In this document: piece after piece, positions 26,167-34,553 of the stretch
Position numbering within the stretch: the first letter of the stretch is position 1
Layout of the letters: each line of letters opens with the position of its first letter
Assembly (NCBI GenBank): GCA_947178575.1
Contig: CAMWYX010000003.1
Location: 1-64,000, forward strand
Reading direction: 5' to 3'
DNA length: 64,000 nucleotides
Origin: an uncultured Ruminococcus sp.
Lineage (GTDB): Bacteria; Bacillota; Clostridia; Oscillospirales; Ruminococcaceae
Notes under the pieces: model-generated
What the model was told of the DNA's origin: nothing
Database searches by the model: none
The model's input: only the letters and a program-made list of their open reading frames with translations
Made by a program: the position numbers and the translations under genes

Positions 26167-28005
26167 ATGTGCGGAATAGTCGGATTTACAGGCGACCATC
26201 AGGCTGCCCCGATACTGCTTGACGGTCTTTCAAAACTTGAATACAGAGGATATGATTCAGCCGGAATCGCTGTACGTGACGGCAATAACGAAACCGTTGT
26301 AATCAAGGCAAAGGGAAAGCTTGAGGAACTGAAAAAAATGACAAATGACGGTGAAGCCGTAAGCGGAAGCTGTGGTATCGGTCATACAAGATGGGCTACT
26401 CATGGCGAACCATCTACGCTTAACGCTCACCCCCATTCAAGTGATGATGAAAATGTAGTTGCTGTTCATAACGGCATTATCGAGAATTATCAGGAACTCC
26501 GTGAAAAGCTCTGTCACTGCGGTTATACTTTCAAATCACAGACAGACACGGAAGTTGCTGTAAAGCTGATTGATTACTATTACAAGAAATATAATGAAGG
26601 CCCTGTCAGTTCAATTGCACGTGCAATGGTGCGTATACGTGGTTCATATGCTCTCTGCGTGATGTTCAGGGATTATCCGGAAGAAATATATACTGCACGT
26701 AAGGACAGCCCAATGATAATCGGAATCACGGGCGGTGAGACATATGTTGCCTCCGATGTTCCTGCTGTTCTTAAATATACAAGAAACGTGTACTATATCG
26801 GAAATATGGAAATCGCAAAGCTCTCTAAGGGAAACGCTGTTTTCTATAATATTGACAGTGAGAAAATCGAGAAAGAACCCGTTGAAATAAAATGGGACGC
26901 AGAAGCTGCCGAAAAAAGCGGATACGAGCATTTTATGCTCAAGGAAATCCATGAACAGCCGAAAGTTATTCGGGACACTATAAATTCTGTTGTCAAAGAC
27001 GGAAAGATTAATTTCGGCGAACACGGTCTGACAGATGAAGAAATGAAATCAATACAGCAGATATATATTGTTGCCTGCGGTTCTGCGTATCATGTGGGAA
27101 TGGCTGTTCAGTACGTCATTGAGGAATTTACTTCAATTTCGGTACGTGTCGAACTGGCATCGGAGTTCCGCTACAGAAAAATGAAACTTGCCGAAAACAG
27201 TCTTGTAATCATTATCAGTCAGTCGGGAGAGACGGCGGACAGTCTTGCGGCTCTCAGAATGGCTAAGGACAGAGGAGTAAAGACATTTGGCATAGTCAAT
27301 GTAGTTGGTTCGTCGATTGCCCGTGAAGCCGACAGTGTTTTCTATACACTTGCCGGACCGGAAATTTCTGTTGCTACTACAAAGGCATACAGCACACAGC
27401 TTGTCGCAGGTTATCTTCTTGCGATGCAGTTTGCTCTTGTAAGAGGCGAGATGGAGCAGGAGGAATATGACAGACTTCTTGCTGAAATAAATACGATTCC
27501 CGATAAGATTGAGGAAATTCTGAAAGATAAGGAACGCATACAGTGGTATGCAAACAAGCTCGCAGGCTGTAAAGATGCATTCTTTATCGGACGTGGAATT
27601 GATTACGCTATCGGTCTTGAGGGAAGTCTCAAGATGAAAGAGATAAGCTATATTCATTCCGAGGCATATGCGGCAGGAGAACTCAAACACGGTCCAATCA
27701 GCCTTATTGAACATGAAATTCCGGTTATCGGAATACTGACCCAGCCGGAACTTTATGAAAAAACTGTAAGCAATATGGTTGAGGTGAAAAGCCGTGGAGC
27801 ATCTCTTATGGGACTTACGACATACGGCAACTACAATATGGAAGATTTAGCCGATTTCACGGTATATATTCCGCAGACAGACCCGCATTTTGCCGGAAGT
27901 CTTTCTGTAATACCCCTTCAGCTTTTAGGATATTATGTATCTGTGGCAAAGGGATATGATGTTGACAAGCCGAGAAATCTTGCAAAGAGCGTAACGGTTG
28001 AATAA
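26167..28005 (+). CDS. glmS: Glutamine-fructose-6-phosphate aminotransferase
   Basis: This 612-residue enzyme makes glucosamine-6-phosphate for peptidoglycan. The class II amidotransferase domain starts with MCGIVGFTG (Cys at the mature N-terminus) and includes GHTRWATHGEPS. Two SIS domains follow (ACGSAYHVG and ISQSGETADS in the first). The C-terminus AKSVTVE is the family hallmark. The 98-nt upstream gap has no glmS ribozyme core, so GlcN6P feedback by self-cleavage is not expected here. Confidence 0.96.
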   Translation: MCGIVGFTGDHQAAPILLDGLSKLEYRGYDSAGIAVRDGNNETVVIKAKGKLEELKKMTNDGEAVSGSCGIGHTRWATHGEPSTLNAHPHSSDDENVVAVHNGIIENYQELREKLCHCGYTFKSQTDTEVAVKLIDYYYKKYNEGPVSSIARAMVRIRGSYALCVMFRDYPEEIYTARKDSPMIIGITGGETYVASDVPAVLKYTRNVYYIGNMEIAKLSKGNAVFYNIDSEKIEKEPVEIKWDAEAAEKSGYEHFMLKEIHEQPKVIRDTINSVVKDGKINFGEHGLTDEEMKSIQQIYIVACGSAYHVGMAVQYVIEEFTSISVRVELASEFRYRKMKLAENSLVIIISQSGETADSLAALRMAKDRGVKTFGIVNVVGSSIAREADSVFYTLAGPEISVATTKAYSTQLVAGYLLAMQFALVRGEMEQEEYDRLLAEINTIPDKIEEILKDKERIQWYANKLAGCKDAFFIGRGIDYAIGLEGSLKMKEISYIHSEAYAAGELKHGPISLIEHEIPVIGILTQPELYEKTVSNMVEVKSRGASLMGLTTYGNYNMEDLADFTVYIPQTDPHFAGSLSVIPLQLLGYYVSVAKGYDVDKPRNLAKSVTVE

Positions 28006-28020
28006 AAATCAGATAAAATA

Positions 28021-28068
28021 AAAAACTGCGGAATGGTTTACAACACCATTCCGCAGAAATTTTTTAAT
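28021..28068. terminator. Bidirectional terminator
   Basis: CTGCGGAATGGT (28026-28037) pairs with ACCATTCCGCAG (28045-28056). AAATTTTTTAAT follows on plus and TTTTTATTTTATC on minus. It stops both glmS and the rubrerythrin operon. Confidence 0.85.
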
Positions 28069-28085
28069 ATTGATATTACACCGAA

Positions 28086-28637
28086 TTAACCGAAATATCT
28101 CTTGAGGAGACCCTCGAAAGCTTTGCCGTGTCTTGCTTCGTCCTTAGCCATTTCGTGAACTGTATCATGAATAGCGTCGAGATTAAGTGCTTTCGCTCTC
28201 TTTGCGAGGTCGAGCTTACCCTGTGTAGCACCGTGTTCGGCAGCGACTCTCTTTTCGAGATTTTCTTTTGTTGAAGATGAAACGACATCGCCGAGGAGTT
28301 CAGCGAATTTTGCGGCGTGTTCAGCTTCTTCGTATGCAGCTTTTTCCCAGTACATACCGATTTCCGGATAGCCCTCTCTGAAAGCTACTCTTGCCATAGC
28401 GAGATACATACCTACTTCTGTGCATTCGCCGTTGAAGTTAGCGTTAAGACCGTCGATAATTTCCTTATCCTCAACAGCCTTTGCGATACCTACTTCATGC
28501 TCGCAGGCGAAAACAAGTTTTTCGTCCTCTTTCTTTTCGATGAACTTTGAGCCGGGAACACCGCACTGAGGGCATTTTTCGGGAGCAGAATCTCCTTCGT
28601 GAACATATCCGCAAACGGGACAAACATATTTAGCCAT
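28086..28637 (-). CDS. rbr: Reverse rubrerythrin
   Basis: This 183-residue protein has the rubredoxin domain first ([12 protein letters not shown] and CPQCGVPG, residues 1-40). The four-helix diiron domain follows, with Glu/His ligands in [22 protein letters not shown] and DEARHGKAF. This order defines reverse rubrerythrin, an NADH-linked peroxide and oxygen scavenger in clostridia. ATG 28637 has GGAGGT upstream and gives the normal N-terminus. It is 36 nt behind the small gene at 28674, so they form one operon from the promoter at 29023-29051. Confidence 0.92.
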   Translation of the reverse strand: MAKYVCPVCGYVHEGDSAPEKCPQCGVPGSKFIEKKEDEKLVFACEHEVGIAKAVEDKEIIDGLNANFNGECTEVGMYLAMARVAFREGYPEIGMYWEKAAYEEAEHAAKFAELLGDVVSSSTKENLEKRVAAEHGATQGKLDLAKRAKALNLDAIHDTVHEMAKDEARHGKAFEGLLKRYFG

Positions 28638-28673
28638 GATAATTACCTCCATAAAAATATGATGAATCAGGAA

Positions 28674-28937
28674 TCAGACTGTGTGTTTTATTCTGTCATG
28701 TTCTTCGGCACGTTTTCCGTCATTGAAGCGGTCGAGAGTACCGACGAGATAACCTGTAATACGTCTTATCCTGTCAAAAGGGACATTGTTGAAATCAAAT
28801 TTCAGGTCAACGAAATCGCCGTCGAGTGTGACAGTCATTTCTCTTATTTCACGGTCGGGATATTTTTTTTCGCCGTAATCTATGTAGGCATCTATTTCAC
28901 TCTGTGAGAGTGTTCCGCCGACAACTTTAACATTCAT
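28674..28937 (-). CDS. Small protein of the rubrerythrin operon, class III RNR tail-like
   Basis: This 87-residue protein is acidic and lacks Cys. Its C-terminal half (RRITGYLVGTLDRFNDGKRA) resembles, from memory, the tail after the glycyl-radical site of anaerobic ribonucleotide reductases. Neither the glycyl-radical motif nor the zinc Cys are present. Stand-alone proteins of this kind are often annotated as anaerobic reductase in clostridia; function is unproven. ATG 28937 is preferred because GAGGTG precedes it; the ORF-track GTG is part of that site. Confidence 0.65.
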   Translation of the reverse strand: MNVKVVGGTLSQSEIDAYIDYGEKKYPDREIREMTVTLDGDFVDLKFDFNNVPFDRIRRITGYLVGTLDRFNDGKRAEEHDRIKHTV

Positions 28938-29022
28938 ATTATTCACCTCGTAAAATTAAAACAAACAAATAAATTGAATAAAATGTATAATTTATCAGTC
29001 TCTGAAAACCTGATTTATGTAT

Positions 29023-29051
29023 ATTATATCATCTTGTCCTGAATTTGTCAA
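29023..29051 (-). promoter_or_regulatory. Promoter of the rubrerythrin operon
   Basis: TTGACA (29046-29051) and TATAAT (29023-29028) on the minus strand are 17 nt apart, with TGA before the -10 box. Confidence 0.8.
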
Positions 29052-29076
29052 TAGGATTTTTGTTTGCACCGTATAA

Positions 29077-29098
29077 CAAACAGGAATATTCCTGTTTG
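29077..29098. promoter_or_regulatory. 22-bp palindromic operator between divergent promoters
   Basis: CAAACAGGAATATTCCTGTTTG is perfectly self-complementary. It overlaps the first bases of the uppP -35 box (29096-29101) and lies 25 nt upstream of the rubrerythrin -35 box. This is the expected position for a repressor of uppP. The site does not match LexA, Rex, Fur or BlaI consensus sequences known to me. Confidence 0.6.
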
Positions 29099-29124
29099 AC
29101 ATATCATTATAAATATGTTATAAT
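29096..29124 (+). promoter_or_regulatory. Promoter of uppP
   Basis: TTGACA (29096-29101) and TATAAT (29119-29124) are 17 nt apart, a full consensus. Confidence 0.82.
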
Positions 29125-29163
29125 ATACCTGTTTATAATTTCCGCAAAAGAAAGGATTTTTTT

Positions 29164-30048
29164 ATGATTATTGAATTTATAAAATCGATTATCCTCGGCA
29201 TAGTTGAGGGAATCACGGAATGGCTTCCGGTGAGCAGTACGGGGCATCTGATACTGGTTAATGAATTTCTTAAACTCAATGTAAGCGGTGACAGTAATGT
29301 CAATGATTCATTTATTGAGATGTTTGATGTTGTAATACAGCTCGGAGCGATTATGGCGGTTGTGCTGATATTCTGGAAGAAACTTTTTCCGTTCGGGAAG
29401 AAAAACAATGCACACCCTCTTAAACCGGAGGGGTTCGGGGCATATATCAAGACCGATATTTTCGTTATGTGGTTCAAGGTACTTGCGGCGTGCATACCGG
29501 CAGCGGTTATCGGTCTGATTCTTGATGACTGGATTGATGAACACTTCTATAATCCGTGGGTTGTTGCGATTGCACTTATTGTGTTCGGCGTGGCATTTAT
29601 TGTGGTCGAGAGCCGAAACAAGAACAAAAGGGCGAAAGTCAACAGTATTGACAATCTGACATATAAAGCAGCGTTTATAATCGGTATGTTTCAGCTTATT
29701 GCGGCACTTTTCCCCGGAACATCACGTTCAGGAGCGACAATAGTCGGTGCACTTCTTATCGGAATTTCCCGGACTGTAGCGGCTGAATTTACATTTTATC
29801 TTGCAGTTCCGGTAATGTTCGGAGCAAGTCTGCTGAAACTTCTTAAATATGACGGCGGATTTACGGGGATTCAGCTCGGCATTCTTGGTGTGGGAATGAT
29901 TACAGCGTTTATTGTTTCGGTATTTGTTATCAAGTTTCTTATGGACTACATCAAGAAGCACGATTTCAAGGCATTCGGCTGGTATCGCATAATTCTTGGC
30001 GGACTGGTGCTGATTTATTTCGGTGCAATGAGATTTATAAATTCATAA
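29164..30048 (+). CDS. uppP: Undecaprenyl-diphosphatase
   Basis: This 294-residue polytopic membrane enzyme of the BacA family recycles undecaprenyl diphosphate to the monophosphate for cell-wall synthesis. It can raise bacitracin tolerance. Signature motifs are EGITEWLPVSSTGHLIL (residues ~17-33) and PGTSRSGATI. GAAAGG precedes the ATG. Its promoter overlaps a long palindrome, so expression is probably regulated. Confidence 0.95.
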   Translation: MIIEFIKSIILGIVEGITEWLPVSSTGHLILVNEFLKLNVSGDSNVNDSFIEMFDVVIQLGAIMAVVLIFWKKLFPFGKKNNAHPLKPEGFGAYIKTDIFVMWFKVLAACIPAAVIGLILDDWIDEHFYNPWVVAIALIVFGVAFIVVESRNKNKRAKVNSIDNLTYKAAFIIGMFQLIAALFPGTSRSGATIVGALLIGISRTVAAEFTFYLAVPVMFGASLLKLLKYDGGFTGIQLGILGVGMITAFIVSVFVIKFLMDYIKKHDFKAFGWYRIILGGLVLIYFGAMRFINS

Positions 30049-30054
30049 TTTCTG

Positions 30055-30083
30055 ACCGGCGGGCATAGTCTGCCGGTTTTTTG
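30055..30083 (+). terminator. Terminator of uppP
   Basis: ACCGGC (30055-30060) and GCCGGT (30072-30077) pair, followed by a T6 run. Confidence 0.75.
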
Positions 30084-30157
30084 TGAATACCGGTTCTGAT
30101 AACGTTAATTCCGGAATAAGATATAATATCATTGTTTATTTCGGGAGTGATATATAT

Positions 30158-30631
30158 ATGAAAAAACGTTCTGTGAATAAGCTGATATTCTACATTGTAT
30201 CTGCCGAAGCGGTCGGATTTCTTTCGGCGGTTTTTTCAGGCGGATTCAATGATTTTTACCTGAGCCGTGAAAAACCTCCTCTTCTTCCGCCTGCGTGGGT
30301 ATTTCCTTTAGTATGGATAATCCTGTATGCTGTCATGGGATTTTCTGCTGGTCTGATTCAAAACTCGGACAGTGAGGGTTATGAGAAAAAACAGGCTCTG
30401 CGGTTATACTGGATTCAGCTTTTTGTTAATTTTTTGTGGAGTATATTTTTCTTCCGGTTTGAAGCACTGACGATGGCATCAGTAACAGTGATTATACTTT
30501 TTATTCTTATTCTTATGATGATATATCTTTTCAGGAAAATCATTCCCTTGTCCGGAAATATCAACATACCATATCTGGTATGGACTGCATTTGCGACGTA
30601 TCTGACGATATACATAAGCATACAGAACTGA
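30158..30631 (+). CDS. tspO: TspO/MBR family membrane protein
   Basis: This 157-residue protein has five membrane helices and the family's Trp/Pro-rich segments (PPLLPPAWVFPLVW, LFVNFLWSIFFFR). TspO proteins bind porphyrins and related hydrophobic ligands and are linked to stress or tetrapyrrole handling. ATG 30158 with GGGAGTGA upstream is preferred to the ORF-track start 75 nt earlier. A TATAAT lies at 30122-30127 without a good -35 box. Confidence 0.88.
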   Translation: MKKRSVNKLIFYIVSAEAVGFLSAVFSGGFNDFYLSREKPPLLPPAWVFPLVWIILYAVMGFSAGLIQNSDSEGYEKKQALRLYWIQLFVNFLWSIFFFRFEALTMASVTVIILFILILMMIYLFRKIIPLSGNINIPYLVWTAFATYLTIYISIQN

Positions 30632-30651
30632 AATATCTGACTGACAGAACA

Positions 30652-30695
30652 TTAAAAAATTCCGTATCTTTTATTCAGATACGGAATGTATTTTT
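30652..30695. terminator. Bidirectional terminator of tspO and the candidate RNA
   Basis: ATTCCGTATCT (30659-30669) and AGATACGGAAT (30677-30687) pair around 7 nt. On the minus strand TTTTTT follows immediately; on plus GTATTTTTAT follows. The minus side is stronger. Confidence 0.8.
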
Positions 30696-30918
30696 ATATC
30701 TCAGAACCTGTATCAACAGATGATTCACCTGCCTTTCGCAAAAATTTATGTTCAGGGATTCACGAACAAATAAGCTGTTAATCAGCTGTTGATACAAGCT
30801 CTGATTTTTTAATGCCGGCAAGAGAGGTGAGCCGACGGCGGATTTCATTGGTGACGGTCATAATCAGTGCTTAAATAATGACCGCCTTTTTATACGAGAT
30901 TTTTCTATCTCTTAACTT
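30655..30918 (-). ncRNA. Candidate structured RNA
   Basis: The 367-nt gap between tspO and the lysozyme gene reads on the minus strand as a plausible RNA unit. An extended -10 (TGCTATAAT, box 30925-30930) is present with only a weak -35. A small hairpin follows (GAGAT/ATCTC), then GGTCAT/ATGACC, then GCCGTCGGC/GCCGGC. Next is a long imperfect helix whose arms both contain TATCAACAG or its complement (30710-30718 and 30786-30794). A strong intrinsic terminator ends it. It is not RNase P, tmRNA or SRP RNA. Overlapping short ORFs of 27 and 58 codons exist but lack ribosome sites. Confidence 0.4.
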
Positions 30919-30998
30919 GTATACATTATAGCACGGAACAGACTTTTATAACACCTCTGAAATCCGATATTTCACAATAAAAAAACGCTGATTCTGAT

Positions 30999-31691
30999 TT
31001 ACAGTAAAAATTCCTGATTTCTTATTATTGTTTTGCCGTCGATTATGACTGTCAGACGGTGCGGAGCTTCGGCATCTGATTTAAGACCGTTCAGACCGGC
31101 GGCACGGATTATTGACGGATAGTCCTCATATGCTTCATCGAGGTCAACACTTCCGCTTATTCCGTCGACAGAACCGGTTGAAGATTTCTGCCACATTCCG
31201 TATGTTCCGCCGTAATTTGGCTTGGAAACGCCGTATTCCGCTATCCAAAGTGCATAGCGTTCACGGATATACTCCTCAGTGTATGCCGTGAGATTATATG
31301 AAGACATATAAAGACCGGCGAAATATCCGGCATTCTCCAGCGTATCGATAAATGAGCGGATTATTGCGCTTACTCTTGTTCGTCCAAGGCTGAATATCCC
31401 GCTTTCCTCGACATCGTAATACATAGGATATTCAAAGCGTTTGCCCTTTACGACTTCAAGGAACGCATTGGCTTCCTGAACAGCTTCTTCGGCAGAGGTT
31501 GCATAGCTGTACCAGTACGCACCCATCGGTATGCCGTTTTCCGAACAGCCTTTGTAGTTGGCTTCAAACCGTCTGTCAGTCTGTGAGGCAAGTCTGCCGT
31601 ATCCGGCACGGAGAACAGCGAAATCTGTTTTTACATTTTCCCAGTTGATTATTCCCTGCCATTCCGATACATCGATTCCGTTTCTTATCAT
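30999..31691 (-). CDS. GH25 lysozyme-like muramidase
   Basis: This 230-residue protein has a GH25 domain starting directly at the N-terminus: GIDVSEWQG (catalytic Asp), YYDVEES (catalytic Asp/Glu pair) and LWIAEYG. The family cleaves the MurNAc-GlcNAc bond of peptidoglycan. A C-terminal extension of about 30 residues follows (LTVIIDGKTII). No signal peptide or wall-binding repeat is seen. ATG 31691 is chosen because AAAAGGAG lies 6 nt upstream; the ORF-track start lies 54 nt earlier. No phage genes flank it. Confidence 0.88.
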   Translation of the reverse strand: MIRNGIDVSEWQGIINWENVKTDFAVLRAGYGRLASQTDRRFEANYKGCSENGIPMGAYWYSYATSAEEAVQEANAFLEVVKGKRFEYPMYYDVEESGIFSLGRTRVSAIIRSFIDTLENAGYFAGLYMSSYNLTAYTEEYIRERYALWIAEYGVSKPNYGGTYGMWQKSSTGSVDGISGSVDLDEAYEDYPSIIRAAGLNGLKSDAEAPHRLTVIIDGKTIIRNQEFLL

Positions 31692-31820
31692 ATCGTACTC
31701 CTTTTGATTATTATTATTTGCAGGAGATATTATTACAGTCTCCACGATAAATTGTATGCCCTGACTTCCGGATATATGTGTTCTGATTGTTGCGGTAAGT
31801 TCAAATCACAGCATTTCTGC

Positions 31821-31849
31821 TTGACTTTTCAGAACAGATAATGTATAAT
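31821..31849 (+). promoter_or_regulatory. Promoter of hpt
   Basis: TTGACT (31821-31826) and TATAAT (31844-31849) are 17 nt apart, about 28 nt before the start codon. Confidence 0.75.
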
Positions 31850-31876
31850 AATTCTAAGAGAAAGGGTGCGTAAAAA

Positions 31877-32392
31877 GTGAACAATAAAATAACAACGCTG
31901 ATAACAGAACAGGAAATCAATGCGAAAATCCGTGAAGCCGGAAATTATATCAGCCGGAAATATTCCGGCAATCCCTTGCTTGTCGTGGGAATACTGAAAG
32001 GCTGTTTCATGTTCATGGCGGAACTTGCAAAAAATATTACAGTTCCGTGTGAATTTGGGTTCATGTCAGCCGAAAGCTACTGCGGAACGGAATCAACAGG
32101 CAGTGTAAATATAACGCTGGATTTGAAACAGGATATATCAGAATATCACGTAATAATTGCGGAAGATATAACAGATACCGGACGAACTCTGAAAAATATC
32201 AAAAAAATTCTTGAGGAACGCAGTCCGCTTTCATTATCGGTCATAACCCTGCTTGACAAGCCCGAACGCCGTGAAGTTGATTTTGTGCCGGATATGGCGT
32301 TGTTTACCATACCGGATATATTTGTTGTCGGATATGGTCTTGATTACAATGAATATTACAGAAATCTTCCGTATATCGGAAAACTTGAATAA
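31877..32392 (+). CDS. hpt: Hypoxanthine phosphoribosyltransferase
   Basis: This 171-residue enzyme salvages hypoxanthine (and usually guanine) with PRPP. The PRPP motif IIAEDITDTGRTLKNI and the early GILKGCFMFMAEL loop are intact. The start is GTG with AGAAAGGG about 11 nt upstream. ldh follows after 72 nt with no clear promoter, so the two may be cotranscribed. Confidence 0.93.
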   Translation: MNNKITTLITEQEINAKIREAGNYISRKYSGNPLLVVGILKGCFMFMAELAKNITVPCEFGFMSAESYCGTESTGSVNITLDLKQDISEYHVIIAEDITDTGRTLKNIKKILEERSPLSLSVITLLDKPERREVDFVPDMALFTIPDIFVVGYGLDYNEYYRNLPYIGKLE

Positions 32393-32464
32393 ATCGGAAT
32401 AAAACGGCATCTGCCGGTTATGCGGTATGCCGGAATTTAATAAATCTTAAAGGAGAATTTAATT

Positions 32465-33415
32465 ATGAATGCAGACAGAAGAAAAGTAGTGCTTATCGGC
32501 ACAGGAATGGTTGGAATGAGTTTCGCCTATGCTCTCGTTAATCAGGGCGGAATATGCAACGAACTTGTGCTCATTGACGTGAACAAGGAAAGAGCTATGG
32601 GCGAGGCTATGGATTTGAATCACGGTCTTGCTTTCGGAAAATCGAATATGAAAATATACGCCGGTGAATACAGCGACTGTAAAGATGCTGATATTGTGGT
32701 TATCGCTGCCGGAGTTGCACAGAAAGACGGCGAAACACGTCTTGACCTGCTCCAGAGAAATGCCGCTGTTTTCCGTTCTATAATAACTCCGGTTGTAAAA
32801 TCCGGATTTGATGGAATTTTCCTTGTTGCCACGAATCCGGTTGATATAATGACACGTGTTACATATGAACTTTCACGCTTCGGAGCGTCACGTGTTATCG
32901 GTACGGGAACATCGCTCGATACTGCACGTCTGCGGTATCTTCTCGGCGACTATTTCATGGTTGACCCGAAAAATATTCATGCGTATGTAATCGGTGAACA
33001 CGGAGACAGCGAATTTGTTCCTATGTCGCAGATGATGCTTGCAACAAAGCACGTTTCCGAGATTCTTGATGATGAACGCAACGATTACTGTATTGACGAT
33101 ATGAAGAAAATCGAGGAGCAGGTCCGCACAGCCGCATATAAGATAATCGAGGCAAAACGTGCGACATATTACGGAATCGGAATGGCTATAACAAGAATTG
33201 TAAAAGCTATTCTCGGAGATGAAAACAGCGTTCTGACTGTATCGGCAAAACTTTGCGGAGAATATGACAGCAGAAATGTATTTGTCGGAGTTCCATGTAT
33301 TATCGGCAGAAACGGCGTAAAGGAAATACTTGAACTTTCTCTCACGGACGAGGAAAAAGAAAAATTCAAACAGTCTGTGGAAATACTGGATAACAGCTTT
33401 AACGGCGTAATTTAA
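32465..33415 (+). CDS. ldh: L-lactate dehydrogenase
   Basis: This 316-residue enzyme reduces pyruvate to L-lactate with NADH. The Rossmann motif is IGTGMVGMSFAYAL. ATNPVDIMT and the catalytic-His region GEHGDSEF mark an LDH of the LDH/MDH superfamily, and GTGTSLDTARLRYLL is typical of L-LDH. AAAGGAG precedes the ATG. A GC-rich inverted repeat (CGGCAT/ATGCCG, 32404-32431) lies between hpt and ldh without a T-run. I found no Rex operator (TTGTTAANNNNTTAACAA). Confidence 0.94.
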   Translation: MNADRRKVVLIGTGMVGMSFAYALVNQGGICNELVLIDVNKERAMGEAMDLNHGLAFGKSNMKIYAGEYSDCKDADIVVIAAGVAQKDGETRLDLLQRNAAVFRSIITPVVKSGFDGIFLVATNPVDIMTRVTYELSRFGASRVIGTGTSLDTARLRYLLGDYFMVDPKNIHAYVIGEHGDSEFVPMSQMMLATKHVSEILDDERNDYCIDDMKKIEEQVRTAAYKIIEAKRATYYGIGMAITRIVKAILGDENSVLTVSAKLCGEYDSRNVFVGVPCIIGRNGVKEILELSLTDEEKEKFKQSVEILDNSFNGVI

Positions 33416-33452
33416 GAACCGTAAAATATACCGGTTCTGTGAGGGGGTTATT

Positions 33453-34553
33453 ATGGGAAAATCAAAAATTATACCGGCGGTGACGGCGGTTCTGATTTTA
33501 AGTGGCTGTACGGATTTTTATGAAGTAGAAATTACGTCAAATCAGATAGAACCGCCGGTCAGACCGGTACAGAACATCATGCCGGAAGTAAAATGCGTTG
33601 CCAATGAAATCCATGATACAGAATGGTATTGGATTATGTGCGACGCATTCAGAGAGGGCAAAAAAAAGGCGACAGTTCCGGTTAAAGTCAAAAACGGCGA
33701 TGTCAAAAAAGCATTGGCGGTTATTAATGTGGATTATCCGGAAATATTCTGGCTCGGCGGAACATACTATGCATCAACCGCCACGGACGGCTCGGAAGTA
33801 AGCGTGGATTTTCTGAAAAATTTTGATACCGATAAAATTCCGGAAATGCTCAAAGAACTGGAATCCGCCGGCGATAAGCTGATTGACGCAATACCGGACG
33901 GAAGCAGTGATTATGAAAAAATACTGTATGTTCATGATTACATTGCCGAGAATACAGAATATGATTATGAAGGTGCAGATGCTCCGGAATTTGGATTATG
34001 GGGTTCATCATATGGCTGTCTTGTTCAGGGGAAAGCCGTATGCAGCGGATATGCCGAGGCGTTCCAGTATATAATGAACAGACTGGGCATAGAATGCGGA
34101 ATATGTACCGGTTCAAATCACGAATGGAACTATGTAAAGGTTGACGGCGAATATTACTGGACGGATATTACATGGGACGACACCGGCGACGATGTAAGTC
34201 ATACATATCTGCTTTTCAATACAGACCAGCTTCTCCGGACACGCACGTTCATGACGGTTCAGGGAGATGTGCCGGAATGTACATCTCTTGAAAAAAGTTA
34301 TTTCATGATGAACGGCGGATATTTTGAAACGTATGACGAAAAGGCTGTCATTGATTATATTGACAGCTGTTCCGGAAAAAGTCAGTGCGAAATGATGTTC
34401 GGGAGCTTTGAAGCCTATGAGGAAGCACTGACGGAGCTGATAGGTTCGGGAGCGGTAAAAAAATCAGAAGCCGTCGGAAGTTCCGGCGTTAAATATGTCC
34501 GTAATGACGATATGTTTGTGCTTGATATAGTATTCAAGGAGGCTGACATTTGA
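33453..34553 (+). CDS. Transglutaminase-like lipoprotein (copy 1)
   Basis: This 366-residue protein has a lipoprotein signal peptide with lipobox LSGC. The core is a transglutaminase-like cysteine-protease fold: Cys in GKAVCSGYAEAF, His in SNHEWNYVKV, Asp in YYWTDITWDD. Such bacterial domains act as peptidases or remain uncharacterised. The protein should be surface exposed. A short hairpin (AGAACC/GGTTCT) lies between ldh and this gene. Its stop codon overlaps the TTG start of a paralogue. Confidence 0.87.
   Translation: MGKSKIIPAVTAVLILSGCTDFYEVEITSNQIEPPVRPVQNIMPEVKCVANEIHDTEWYWIMCDAFREGKKKATVPVKVKNGDVKKALAVINVDYPEIFWLGGTYYASTATDGSEVSVDFLKNFDTDKIPEMLKELESAGDKLIDAIPDGSSDYEKILYVHDYIAENTEYDYEGADAPEFGLWGSSYGCLVQGKAVCSGYAEAFQYIMNRLGIECGICTGSNHEWNYVKVDGEYYWTDITWDDTGDDVSHTYLLFNTDQLLRTRTFMTVQGDVPECTSLEKSYFMMNGGYFETYDEKAVIDYIDSCSGKSQCEMMFGSFEAYEEALTELIGSGAVKKSEAVGSSGVKYVRNDDMFVLDIVFKEADI

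Noticed and set aside
27133-27714. 193-residue minus ORF inside glmS
   Set aside because: It is antisense to the SIS domains; no ribosome site or family match.
30680-30880. 58-codon and 27-codon ORFs on the minus strand
   Set aside because: Neither has a ribosome site and they are in different frames; kept only as an alternative explanation of the RNA candidate.
30655-30918. 6S RNA, tmRNA or SRP RNA in the tspO-lysozyme gap
   Set aside because: No tRNA-like ends or peptide tag (tmRNA), no SRP apical loop, and the 5' and 3' ends do not form the long closing stem of 6S RNA.
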